Positions 1 to 6,833 of a stretch of DNA of 64,000 bases are shown here, piece by piece. The stretch is from Fictibacillus nanhaiensis (GTDB lineage: Bacteria > Bacillota > Bacilli > Bacillales > Fictibacillaceae): positions 62,001-126,000 of the forward strand of contig JAFHKR010000037.1 in NCBI GenBank assembly GCA_017052515.1. Reading direction: 5' to 3'. Made by a program: the position numbers and the translations under genes. The notes under the pieces were generated by a model. The model ran no database searches, was not told where the DNA came from, and saw only the letters and a program-made list of their open reading frames with translations. Each line of letters starts with the position of its first letter. Within the stretch, counting starts at the first letter, position 1.

Positions 1-213
1 AGTTCTTTAATGAAGAACCTTATTGAAACCAGTGAGGAAAATGGGATTTGGACATTACAAGCAGGGATTTTTCCTGAAAATCAGTCGAGCATAGCTCTAC
101 ATAAAAAGTGGGAATTTAGAGAAGTAGGTCTTAGAGAGAAAATTGGTGAGATGAACGGAGTGTGGCGTGACGTCATCTTGCTGGAACGAAGAAGTAAAAA
201 AGTTGGAGTATAA
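1..213 (+). CDS. GNAT N-acetyltransferase, ArsN1-like, 3' part only
   Basis: The reading frame is open from base 1, so the start lies upstream of the window; 70 C-terminal residues are visible. The segment GIWTLQAGIFPEN followed by SIALHKKWEFREVG and GVWRDVILLERR is the C-terminal half of the GNAT fold as seen in phosphinothricin/arsinothricin acetyltransferases (ArsN1 group), which acetylate the amino group of amino-acid analogue antibiotics using acetyl-CoA. Substrate assignment is inference: it rests on this signature and on the ars genes that start only about 90 bp downstream. The stop is followed at once by an ArsR-type palindrome (216-231), so it may belong to the same regulated island. 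A general phosphinothricin acetyltransferase is the main alternative. Confidence 0.8.
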   Translation, partial: SSLMKNLIETSEENGIWTLQAGIFPENQSSIALHKKWEFREVGLREKIGEMNGVWRDVILLERRSKKVGV

Positions 214-215
214 AA

Positions 216-231
216 ATCAATTTTTTTTGAT
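216..231. promoter_or_regulatory. ArsR-type operator copy 1
   Basis: ATCAATTTTTTTTGAT is a 16-bp ATCAA-N6-TTGAT palindrome immediately upstream of the arsR promoter. The same 5-6-5 design recurs at 275-290, 683-698 and 705-720, which marks it as the likely binding site of the adjacent ArsR repressor. Confidence 0.7.
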
Positions 232-238
232 TTATTAG

Positions 239-266
239 TTGCAAATTAGTAAATAAAGGATATAAT
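239..266 (+). promoter_or_regulatory. Sigma-A promoter of arsR
   Basis: TTGCAA (239-244) and a perfect TATAAT (261-266) are separated by 16 bp. The transcription start would fall near 273, directly on operator copy 2. The upstream in-frame ATG at 265 is part of this -10 box and so cannot be the arsR start codon. Confidence 0.75.
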
Positions 267-274
267 GAAATTAC

Positions 275-290
275 ATCAAATAATTTTGAT
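275..290. promoter_or_regulatory. ArsR-type operator copy 2
   Basis: ATCAAATAATTTTGAT, a perfect ATCAA/TTGAT inverted repeat, covers the predicted transcription start, the usual position for repression of an ars promoter by ArsR. Confidence 0.75.
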
Positions 291-306
291 GTTAGGAGTG
301 ATACAA

Positions 307-642
307 ATGAAAAAAGAAATTCCTTTATTGAATACCATAACTACAGCATCAAACCAAGATTTAGAGAAATATGAACAAAAGTTTAAAGCGCTCGCTGATC
401 AGCAGCGACTGCAAATTATCAATATCCTGGCTGTTAAAGAAAGTGTATGTGTTTGTGATCTCACGCCGATTATTGACATGCCGCAATCCAAGCTATCGTA
501 TCATCTAAAAATTCTGTTAGAAGCAGACTTAATAAAAAAGGAAAAACAAGGTACCTGGAACTATTATTCTTTGAATGTAAGTGAACTAAAAGGAATTTTA
601 TCAGATCAATTATGCTGTGTGTTTTTACCATCATCTTGTTAA
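307..642 (+). CDS. arsR: ArsR/SmtB-family metalloregulatory repressor
   Basis: A 111-residue winged-helix repressor. ESVCVCDL (residues 45-52) is the alpha-3 CxC box (C48, C50) that binds As(III)/Sb(III) in classical ArsR; the recognition helix follows at PQSKLSYHLKIL. The C-terminus LCCVFLPSSC adds a vicinal pair (C103-C104) and C111, which could provide further thiol ligands. The start is ATG 307, because it has the TTAGGAGTG ribosome site at 293-300 and because the upstream in-frame ATG (265) lies in the -10 box. It should repress itself and the downstream genes through the four 16-bp palindromes and release them when trivalent arsenic binds. Family assignment is firm; the exact ligand is inferred. 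Confidence 0.93.
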   Translation: MKKEIPLLNTITTASNQDLEKYEQKFKALADQQRLQIINILAVKESVCVCDLTPIIDMPQSKLSYHLKILLEADLIKKEKQGTWNYYSLNVSELKGILSDQLCCVFLPSSC

Positions 643-682
643 ATGACGTACTACGCTTGTAGTGCTTCATTTTACATAAAAC

Positions 683-720
683 ATCAAATTTTTTTGATGT
701 ATAAATCAATTATTTTTGAT
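683..720. promoter_or_regulatory. Tandem ArsR-type operators 3 and 4
   Basis: ATCAAATTTTTTTGAT (683-698) and ATCAATTATTTTTGAT (705-720) lie between arsR and the small gene at 740, centre to centre 22 bp, about two helical turns. This suggests a second, separately repressed promoter for the efflux genes, with two dimers bound on the same helix face. No clear -35/-10 pair is resolved here. Confidence 0.7.
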
Positions 721-739
721 ATAAGGGAGGACGATTTTT

Positions 740-904
740 ATGAATATTTATTTTCTTGAAAAGATGATTGAAATGAAGAAAAGAGAAGTGGAAAATTTTG
801 CAAAAGAAAATGGCAGACCAAAACAAATAAAATTAAACACTTTTAGTAGATCACCCTTTATAAAGAGGGAAACAACACAATCAAATCAAGTATGCTGCGC
901 TTGA
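740..904 (+). CDS. Small protein with C-terminal Cys-Cys, ars operon
   Basis: A 54-residue protein not assignable to a family I know. It starts at ATG 740 after AAGGGAGG (723-730), 20 bp past the last operator, and ends 21 bp before the permease gene. The N-terminal two thirds are charged and probably helical (EKMIEMKKREVENF); the chain ends in QVCCA, a vicinal Cys pair at 52-53. That ending, its operator placement and its neighbours suggest binding or delivery of a trivalent metalloid to the permease; this is inference. Expression is plausible because of the strong ribosome site. Confidence 0.65.
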   Translation: MNIYFLEKMIEMKKREVENFAKENGRPKQIKLNTFSRSPFIKRETTQSNQVCCA

Positions 905-925
905 TAAAAAGGGAGAAGAAATATT

Positions 926-1792
926 ATGTGGATGGATACCTTTCAAAGTTTTTTAAGTATAGCCATTGAACTTTCGATTCTGTTCTTAGTGATCTCGTTT
1001 GTTATCAATTTACTTCAAGCTTATATCCCTTATGAAAAAGTTGAGAAATATTTGGGAGGAAAGAACAAAGGAATAGGAGCATTATTCGCATTACTCTTTG
1101 CGTTTGTAACCCCTTTTTGTTCTTGCTCTACCATACCAGTTGTTGTGAACATGTTGAAAAAGAAAATGCCTTTTTCCATAGTGATGGTATTTCTTTTTTC
1201 CTCACCCGTACTTGATCCGACGATCATCACTATTATGGGAGTGTTATTAGGGTGGAAAGTAACGATCCTCTACACCATCATCACAGCGGTATTTTCTGTG
1301 ATCATCGGTTTTGCACTTGAAGCATTAGGATTTGAGAAATCAGTAAAGAACGTCGTGATGTCAGGGTATCAAAAAGAAACGAAAAAGTTTGATGTGAAAG
1401 TTGCTCTTTTAGAAACAATGAATTTGATGAGGAGTGTTTATCCTTATCTTTTACTCGGAGCAGCTATTGGAGCTGTTATTCATGGATTGGTACCAACAAA
1501 TTGGATTGCAAGTACGTTTGGCAGCGATAACTGGTGGATCGTTCCGATAGCGGCGGTTGTAGGGATTCCTTTATACATCAGGCTATCGAGCATGATTCCG
1601 ATCTCTCAAGTTCTGATCGCAAAAGGAATGGCGCTTGGCCCTGTGATGGCACTCATGATTTCATCAGCTGGTGCGAGCCTTCCAGAGGTTGTTCTCTTAA
1701 AGTCAATTTTTAAGAAAGAACTCGTCATTATGTTTGTCCTATCTGTGATTACCATGTCAACAATTTCTGGTTTTATTTTCTATCTTGTTTAA
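926..1792 (+). CDS. ArsP/COG0701-type permease (putative arsenical efflux)
   Basis: A 288-residue polytopic membrane protein of the DUF318/YraQ permease family, the group that includes ArsP exporters of trivalent organoarsenicals. The hallmark TPFCSCSTIPV is at about 62-72 and carries the thiols C65 and C67 next to a membrane segment; FSSPVLDPT at about 91-99 is the second conserved patch, and a second half repeats the fold with PISQV. Roughly eight hydrophobic helices are visible. ATG 926 has GGGAG at 911-915. Location between two Cys-pair microproteins and under ArsR operators supports arsenic efflux. Other COG0701 members handle unknown substrates, so organoarsenical specificity is inference. 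Confidence 0.85.
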   Translation: MWMDTFQSFLSIAIELSILFLVISFVINLLQAYIPYEKVEKYLGGKNKGIGALFALLFAFVTPFCSCSTIPVVVNMLKKKMPFSIVMVFLFSSPVLDPTIITIMGVLLGWKVTILYTIITAVFSVIIGFALEALGFEKSVKNVVMSGYQKETKKFDVKVALLETMNLMRSVYPYLLLGAAIGAVIHGLVPTNWIASTFGSDNWWIVPIAAVVGIPLYIRLSSMIPISQVLIAKGMALGPVMALMISSAGASLPEVVLLKSIFKKELVIMFVLSVITMSTISGFIFYLV

Positions 1793-1826
1793 GATCTTTC
1801 ACAAAGCTTGAAAGGGGGTGAGATAA

Positions 1827-1973
1827 ATGAGTTTCATAAAAATTTTCTTCGGAAACAAAAATGAAAAAGAAGCTAACTGCTGCAGCGTTCAAATTGTTGA
1901 AGTAAGTGATAGAGAAGAAACAGTATGTTGTGAAACAGAGAATAGTAAAGATCAAAACAAATGTTGCGTATAA
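1827..1973 (+). CDS. 48-residue protein with three vicinal Cys pairs
   Basis: Begins at ATG 1827 behind AAAGGGGGTG (1811-1820), 34 bp after the permease stop, and ends before a terminator, so it is the last gene of the ars operon. After a short hydrophobic N-terminus (FIKIFFG) the chain is acidic and holds Cys pairs at residues 18-19, 34-35 and 46-47 and no other Cys. Three vicinal Cys pairs are also the hallmark of the ArsD arsenic metallochaperone, but this protein is less than half as long and I see no sequence similarity. A metalloid chaperone or buffering role is inference from composition and context. Confidence 0.7.
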   Translation: MSFIKIFFGNKNEKEANCCSVQIVEVSDREETVCCETENSKDQNKCCV

Positions 1974-2004
1974 ACCAAACTAATTAATCCCCATATATTC
2001 ATCA

Positions 2005-2034
2005 AAAACATTCCTGCTACAGGGATGTTTTTTT
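2005..2034 (+). terminator. Rho-independent terminator of the ars operon
   Basis: AACATTCCTG and CAGGGATGTT form a hairpin with a three-base loop and one G-T pair, followed by a run of T. Confidence 0.8.
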
Positions 2035-2096
2035 ATGAATAAGAACATACATGACATACGTCTTAATAATAAAGTTTTGTTAGAAAGGATGTTTGC

Positions 2097-2963
2097 ATGA
2101 AAGTGGAACTTTTTAAAAATGCTGTTCCAGTATTTCTAACGATTTGTATGATTGTATTGTTCGGAGCCTTACCTATCCTTATTGTGGGAACTGAGATCCA
2201 CTTTAGTGCTTATGTAATAGAAACGAAGAATCTGATTCTTAGCCTGATTCAACCATATGAAATCACCTATTTCATTACAAAACCAGAACGTCCGCTATTC
2301 CCAGAGATATTTAATCCTTACCTTTACAGCATGAGCATTTATTTCTTAGCTTTTTTCCTCTCCATTTTGCTTGGACTACTACTGAGTTTTGTCACGATAA
2401 ACTTTTTTTCAAAGTCGGCAAAAAGGTTCATATCGTTTATTGTGTTTGTTTTAGAATCATTGCCTGATCTGTTTATCGTCGTCATGATACAAATGGGGGT
2501 GGTTTGGTTCTTTAAGAAAACTGGAATTCTTGTAATGCCATTTACCTCTCTCCCTGATGAACGATCTTATTTCATTCCTATTATAGCGCTATCGATTCTA
2601 CCTACTGTTCAATTTTTCAAAATGTTTATGCTTTCTTTAGAAGAAGAAGTACAAATGGATTATGTAGTTTTTGCAAGAGCAAAAGGTATGCCATTCATCG
2701 AGATCCTTCCTTTCCATGTTTATCGAAACACATTGATGAGCATCTTTTATCAATCAAAATCGATTTTATGGATGATGCTTTCTAACCTTTTAGTACTGGA
2801 ATATATCTTGAATATGAATGGATTTACTTCGTTTATTTTTACTTACTTGTCTCCTGAACTTTTTGTTGTAGGACTCATTATGCTACTTTTACCAACTTAT
2901 TTGTTATTGCTTGTCTTTAAAATTTTTATAAAAAAACTCAATAATGAAGAGGTGGTCCTATAG
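2097..2963 (+). CDS. ABC permease, OppB/DppB-like, orphan
   Basis: A 288-residue inner-membrane protein with about six hydrophobic helices. The cytoplasmic coupling loop is visible as EEEVQMDYVVFARAKGM (about 183-199), the form typical of dipeptide/oligopeptide permeases. ATG 2097 follows AGAAAGGA. It overlaps the next gene by one base (TAG/GTG), so the two are translationally coupled and probably form a heterodimer. There is no substrate-binding protein or ATPase gene nearby, so the substrate is unknown. A clearly related pair is at 55193-57141 with the same missing partners. Confidence 0.8.
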   Translation: MKVELFKNAVPVFLTICMIVLFGALPILIVGTEIHFSAYVIETKNLILSLIQPYEITYFITKPERPLFPEIFNPYLYSMSIYFLAFFLSILLGLLLSFVTINFFSKSAKRFISFIVFVLESLPDLFIVVMIQMGVVWFFKKTGILVMPFTSLPDERSYFIPIIALSILPTVQFFKMFMLSLEEEVQMDYVVFARAKGMPFIEILPFHVYRNTLMSIFYQSKSILWMMLSNLLVLEYILNMNGFTSFIFTYLSPELFVVGLIMLLLPTYLLLLVFKIFIKKLNNEEVVL

Positions 2964-3964
2964 TGAAAACATTTTTTGTGCGGAATTTTTATATCCTATT
3001 AGGATCTAGCTTTATAGTTGGCGTTTTGTTAGCAAGTTGTATAAATGGTGTGTTCTTTGACGGGGAGATCAAACAGACGCAGGCTATATATGTAGATGCT
3101 TATCCTGTAGATGCAGCTCCATTTAAACCGTCGCAAAGTTTCTGGCTAGGAACAGATACGAACGGAAGGCACTTGTTACATGTCATCATAGAAGGAGCAA
3201 AGTATACGATCGGTTTGGGTTTATTGATTGCGATCTTTAGAATGTTTTTCTCGTTTGTTCTAGGAACGATTTATGCGCTGTACCTGCAAAAATACCAAAG
3301 AGTTCTATCCGCAATAAGTAATGCATTTCAATATATTCCGGTTGTGCTATTGGCATATTTTCTATTAAGGCCGGTTTTAAACCAAGCTTTTGAAGGCTTT
3401 CAGTATTCATTTGCAACTAGAGTATGGTATGAAATTATCTTGCTTATTCTATTGGCTCTTCCAACAGTCTCTTTAGTAATCGGAAACGAAATCTCAATTA
3501 TTCTAAGAAAAGAGTTTATCCACAGTGCTAAAACGCTTGGAGCAAGTTCTTTCTTCATCCTTCGTAAGCACGTCATCGTACATATATATCGTCGCTTGTT
3601 GATCATCTTCACTCAGCAAGTGATACAGGTCTTATTAATCTTAGCTCATTTAGGATTGTTCGAACTTTATCTTGGTGGAACAAAAATTGATTATAGCATC
3701 ATGAAAGCTGCTCCGATTACCACTACATATGAATGGTCAGGTTTAATTGGTGATTATTTTGATCTATTCATTGTATATCCGTGGATTCCACTTGTTCCAA
3801 TCGGCGCTTTTACCTTAACGATTCTCTCCTTGAATCTTATTGTAAAAGGTCTAGAAAAGAATATGAATTCTGAGCCAGCCACTCAAACAAAGAGGTTAAA
3901 GCAAAAGGAAATCAAAAAGGTAGCACTTAAAGAATTTAACTTCAAAGTAGTAACACGAGATTAA
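2963..3964 (+). CDS. ABC permease, OppC/DppC-like, orphan
   Basis: A 333-residue protein starting at GTG 2963, with GAGGTGG at 2949-2955. The N-terminal membrane helix is followed by FWLGTDTNGRHLLHVIIEGA, the OppC-type LGTDxxGR motif, and by the coupling loop KEFIHSAKTLGASSFFI. The C-terminal 30 residues are basic and cytoplasmic. It is the partner of the OppB-like gene with which it overlaps. Peptide, nickel or another small cargo are all possible; without a binding protein the substrate cannot be told. Confidence 0.8.
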   Translation: MKTFFVRNFYILLGSSFIVGVLLASCINGVFFDGEIKQTQAIYVDAYPVDAAPFKPSQSFWLGTDTNGRHLLHVIIEGAKYTIGLGLLIAIFRMFFSFVLGTIYALYLQKYQRVLSAISNAFQYIPVVLLAYFLLRPVLNQAFEGFQYSFATRVWYEIILLILLALPTVSLVIGNEISIILRKEFIHSAKTLGASSFFILRKHVIVHIYRRLLIIFTQQVIQVLLILAHLGLFELYLGGTKIDYSIMKAAPITTTYEWSGLIGDYFDLFIVYPWIPLVPIGAFTLTILSLNLIVKGLEKNMNSEPATQTKRLKQKEIKKVALKEFNFKVVTRD

Positions 3965-4306
3965 CAAACGTATGCAGTATGTCCCTTTTTCTTATAATTT
4001 TTTTCTAATATATATTTACTTTCAAAATTTATCTCCTTTGATAGTTGATCGAAGTGGAAGATGCGAGACTCCTGCGGGACAAGCGGTCAGGTGAGACACT
4101 TAAGAGTGAAACGTACGAATGTGGCTCACCGCTTGCCCCGCGGAAAGCGAGTATCTGAAACGGAAATCAACGTCTTTCACAAACAACAAGTCTACGTAAC
4201 ATCCATTCGTTTTTGAACGTTTCGTGACAGGTAGAACTGTCCAGTTGACTGTATGGTTTTGTCTATTGTACATTGTATGTAATTATCAAGAGGAAGAGGT
4301 GAGGAT
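3965..4306. other. Gene-free interval with dispersed repeat and MerR promoter
   Basis: This 342-bp gap holds the dispersed hairpin element (4044-4171) and a possible promoter for the MerR gene (TTGACT at 4245-4250, TACATT at 4269-4274, spacing 18). No further gene was found. Confidence 0.6.
4044..4171 (+). repeat. Dispersed GTTGAT...ATCAAC hairpin element, copy 1
   Basis: About 128 bp bounded by GTTGAT and ATCAAC. Internal landmarks are GCGAGACTCCTGCGGGA near the left end, GTGGCTCACCGC in the middle and CCGCGGAAAGCGAG near the right end; the GC-rich arms pair with each other. Related copies occur at 50830-50957 (opposite orientation) and 51117-51245, with a decayed one near 13880. I recognise this kind of element from intergenic regions of many Bacillaceae. 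It has no coding capacity. Confidence 0.8.
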
Positions 4307-4726
4307 ATTGGGAAGGCGTATCGTATTGGTGAACTAGCAGAGGTAACAAATGTATCCAAAAGAACAATCGACTATTATTCCCAGATTGGTTTACTCCAGC
4401 CTCTTCGAACGGATTCGAATTATCGATTATATGACGAAGAGACGATTCATGTATTAGGGTTGATCGAACATTATAAGAAACTGAACATGCCCTTACATGA
4501 AATCAAGTCTGTGATTGAACTAGTCAAATTGAAAAGTACTGAAAATGAACACGTCGAGAAATACGTGGACCAGATCGCAGAGCTCATGAAACACCTAGAG
4601 GCTGAGATTAAAGAGATCAAGCCGATCATGGAGAGCTTAAACGATAAGCAAAAAGAGCTACTCTTAAACAAAGTTTCACCTCAAGGTATGACTTTAGCGC
4701 ATTCATTACTTTTACTTTTCGGGTAA
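4307..4726 (+). CDS. MerR-family transcriptional regulator, apparent ATT start
   Basis: A 139-residue regulator: winged-helix DNA-binding domain YRIGELAEVTNVSKRTIDYY at the N-terminus, SNYRLYDEETI wing, then a long dimerisation helix rich in E and K. No Cys is visible in the effector region, so a metal-thiol sensor is unlikely. The first in-frame ATG (4460) would remove the whole DNA-binding domain. The ribosome site AAGAGGTGAGG (4294-4304) points to ATT 4307 as start codon, giving M-G-K-A-Y-R; TTG 4308 is out of frame. ATT starts are rare, so a one-base sequence error is the alternative. It precedes the CNNM gene and may control it. Confidence 0.8.
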   Translation: MGKAYRIGELAEVTNVSKRTIDYYSQIGLLQPLRTDSNYRLYDEETIHVLGLIEHYKKLNMPLHEIKSVIELVKLKSTENEHVEKYVDQIAELMKHLEAEIKEIKPIMESLNDKQKELLLNKVSPQGMTLAHSLLLLFG

Positions 4727-4747
4727 ATAATAGTTGAGAGATATCTT

Positions 4748-4779
4748 TTGACCTAAAAGATAAAAACTATTCTTTATAA
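4748..4779 (+). promoter_or_regulatory. Possible MerR-type promoter with long spacer
   Basis: TTGACC (4748-4753) and TTTATA/TTATAA (from 4773/4774) are separated by 19-20 bp, the over-long spacing of promoters activated by MerR proteins. It lies between the MerR gene and the CNNM gene. The dyad in the spacer is poor, so confidence is limited. Confidence 0.4.
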
Positions 4780-4796
4780 CCTGGGAGGTGTATTCC

Positions 4797-4844
4797 TTGT
4801 GGTTGATTAACCATAAGGAGAACATTTGGAGATTATTAACTTAA
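4797..4844 (+). CDS. Possible 15-residue leader peptide overlapping the CNNM start
   Basis: TTG 4797 follows a good ribosome site GGGAGGTG (4783-4790) and opens a 15-codon frame (MWLINHKENIWRLLT) that ends 19 bp inside the next gene in another frame. It could couple or attenuate translation of that gene. This is only an observation; no homologue is known to me. Confidence 0.25.
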   Translation: MWLINHKENIWRLLT

Positions 4845-6133
4845 TTATGGTAGCTATTTTAATCGCGTTGACTGCTTTTTTTGTAGCTACCGAATTCGCG
4901 ATAGTAAAGATTCGTACGACAAGATTGGATCAACTGGTTTCAGAAGGAAATATGAAAGCCGTAGCAGCGAGGAAGGTTGTCGGAAATCTAGATGAATACC
5001 TTTCAGCCTGTCAACTTGGTATTACCATCACCGCATTAGGGTTAGGGTGGTTAGGAGAGCCGACGGTAGAGCACTTGTTGCACCCTCTATTTGTAGAGTT
5101 TGAACTTTCTGAATCAGTTTCAAGTATCTTATCATTTATTATCGCCTTTGCATTGATTACATTCTTACACGTCGTAATTGGTGAGCTTGCTCCGAAGACA
5201 CTTGCTATTCAAAAGGCAGAAGCTGTTACGTTAAGAGTCGCAAAACCAATCATGTTTTTCTATAAGATCATGTATCCGTTTATTAAAACATTGAACGGAT
5301 CTGCACGTATTTTTACAGGATGGTTTGGTTTGAAGCCAGCATCCGAACATGAACTTGCTCACTCGGAGGAAGAATTAAGACTCATCCTTTCTGAGAGTTA
5401 TAAAAGCGGTGAGATCAACCAGTCAGAGTTTAAATATGTGAATAACATCTTCCAATTCGACGACCGTACCGCAAAAGAGATTATGGTACCTCGTGTTGAC
5501 ATGGTAACACTTGATAAATCAGAGACAGTAAAAGAAAGCATCGTTGTTGTAACTGAAGAGAACTATACTCGATATCCAATTGTAGATGGAGATAAAGACA
5601 GTGTTGTCGGTATGGTAAATATGAAGCAAGTATTAACAGATTTTGTTAACGGTAAGAATCCAGATGCTTCAGTCGAAGAGTATATAAGACCTGTTATTCA
5701 GGTTTTTGAAACTACTCCTATACACGATCTATTGTTAAAAATGCAGAAAGAACGTGTTCACATGGCAATCTTGATCGATGAATATGGCGGTACTTCAGGA
5801 CTCGTGACCGTTGAAGATATTCTTGAAGAAATCGTAGGTGAAATTCGAGATGAATTTGACGAAGACGAAGTTCCAGACGTTAAGAAGGTTGATGAAAACA
5901 GAACAATCCTAGACGGTAAAGTTTTGATTTCGGAAGTGAATGACCTTTTTGGATTGTCCATTAATGATGAAGATGTTGATACGATCGGTGGATGGATTTT
6001 ATCTGAGAAGATGGAGATTAACATGGGCGATGAAGTGTCTGTGGAAAACTATCGTTTCAAGATTTTAGAAATCGATGGGTATCATGTTAAATCACTTGAG
6101 GTATTAAAAGTGAAAGAAGAATCGTTAAACTAA
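4826..6133 (+). CDS. CNNM/CorC-type membrane protein (hemolysin family, YhdP-like)
   Basis: A 435-residue protein of the DUF21-CBS-CorC_HlyC architecture. Residues 1-200 form the DUF21 membrane domain with helices and the conserved ACQLGITITALGLGWLGEP segment; about 205-330 are two CBS domains (IMVPRVDMVTL; HMAILIDEYGG); about 345-425 are the CorC_HlyC domain with DTIGGWI. Family members such as MpfA act in magnesium efflux or homeostasis. It starts at TTG 4826 with ATAAGGAG at 4813-4820. The preceding MerR regulator matches the neighbourhood of yhdP in B. subtilis. Magnesium transport is inferred from family knowledge. Confidence 0.9.
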   Translation: MEIINLIMVAILIALTAFFVATEFAIVKIRTTRLDQLVSEGNMKAVAARKVVGNLDEYLSACQLGITITALGLGWLGEPTVEHLLHPLFVEFELSESVSSILSFIIAFALITFLHVVIGELAPKTLAIQKAEAVTLRVAKPIMFFYKIMYPFIKTLNGSARIFTGWFGLKPASEHELAHSEEELRLILSESYKSGEINQSEFKYVNNIFQFDDRTAKEIMVPRVDMVTLDKSETVKESIVVVTEENYTRYPIVDGDKDSVVGMVNMKQVLTDFVNGKNPDASVEEYIRPVIQVFETTPIHDLLLKMQKERVHMAILIDEYGGTSGLVTVEDILEEIVGEIRDEFDEDEVPDVKKVDENRTILDGKVLISEVNDLFGLSINDEDVDTIGGWILSEKMEINMGDEVSVENYRFKILEIDGYHVKSLEVLKVKEESLN

Positions 6134-6135
6134 TC

Positions 6136-6166
6136 AAAAGACGTGCAAGCTCTGCACGTCTTTTTT
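6136..6166 (+). terminator. Terminator after the CNNM gene
   Basis: A perfect 12-bp stem (AAAAGACGTGCA / TGCACGTCTTTT) with a five-base loop, ending in T residues. Confidence 0.9.
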
Positions 6167-6221
6167 ATAAAAAGCAGAAGTTGCACATAGATGTTTAGTG
6201 ATAGAGACAAAGGAGTTATTT

Positions 6222-6833
6222 ATGGAAAATTGGTTGATCAATATTATGAACGAATTTGGATATTGGGGAATTCTACTGTTAATTGCTTTAGAAAACGTCT
6301 TTCCTCCGATTCCATCTGAAATCATTTTAACGTTTGGAGGATTCATGACGAATTCTTCAGATTTAAATATAGTAGGGGTCATTCTAGCGGCAACTGTGGG
6401 TTCTGTCCTAGGAGCAGTCATCCTATATGGTGTAGGATTACAGCTTGATGTTGAACGAATGGAAAAAATCATAGATAGATGGGGACACATCCTTCGATTA
6501 ACGAAAAAGGATATTCATAAGGCAGATGCTTGGTTTGATAAATATGGTCCATGGACGGTATTCTTTTGCCGTTTCATTCCGTTGATTCGAAGCTTAATCT
6601 CTATTCCGGCGGGCATGTCCAATATGAATTTTGGTTTATTCCTTGTTCTTACAACATTCGGAACGCTGATCTGGAACATCGCTCTCGTTAATTTGGGTGC
6701 GTATTTTGGAGCTTCTTGGGAAGTCATCGTAGGGTATATGGATGTTTACTCTAAAATCATCTACGCTGTTTTGGCGTTACTCTTTGTTTCTGTTGTCATT
6801 CTTTATGTTCGAAAACGCAGACAGAATAGCTAA
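6222..6833 (+). CDS. DedA-family membrane protein
   Basis: A 203-residue DedA/VTT-domain protein. ENVFPPIPSEIILTFGGFM at about 25-43 is the re-entrant-loop motif with the conserved acidic residue, and FCRFIPLIRSLISIPAGM at about 114-131 is the second motif with its conserved Arg. Two long hydrophobic segments follow at the C-terminus. Family members act as lipid-carrier flippases (undecaprenyl phosphate in UptA, phosphatidylethanolamine in PetA) or in membrane homeostasis. ATG 6222 is chosen because AAAGGAG (6209-6215) precedes it; the in-frame GTG at 6198 lacks a site. Which lipid it moves cannot be told. Confidence 0.9.
   Translation: MENWLINIMNEFGYWGILLLIALENVFPPIPSEIILTFGGFMTNSSDLNIVGVILAATVGSVLGAVILYGVGLQLDVERMEKIIDRWGHILRLTKKDIHKADAWFDKYGPWTVFFCRFIPLIRSLISIPAGMSNMNFGLFLVLTTFGTLIWNIALVNLGAYFGASWEVIVGYMDVYSKIIYAVLALLFVSVVILYVRKRRQNS

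Noticed and set aside
265-306. Upstream ATG as arsR start
   Set aside because: ATG 265 lies inside the TATAAT -10 box and the following bases are the operator; ATG 307 has the ribosome site.
4044-4171. Insertion sequence
   Set aside because: Only about 128 bp, no transposase and no target duplication visible; treated as a dispersed non-coding repeat.
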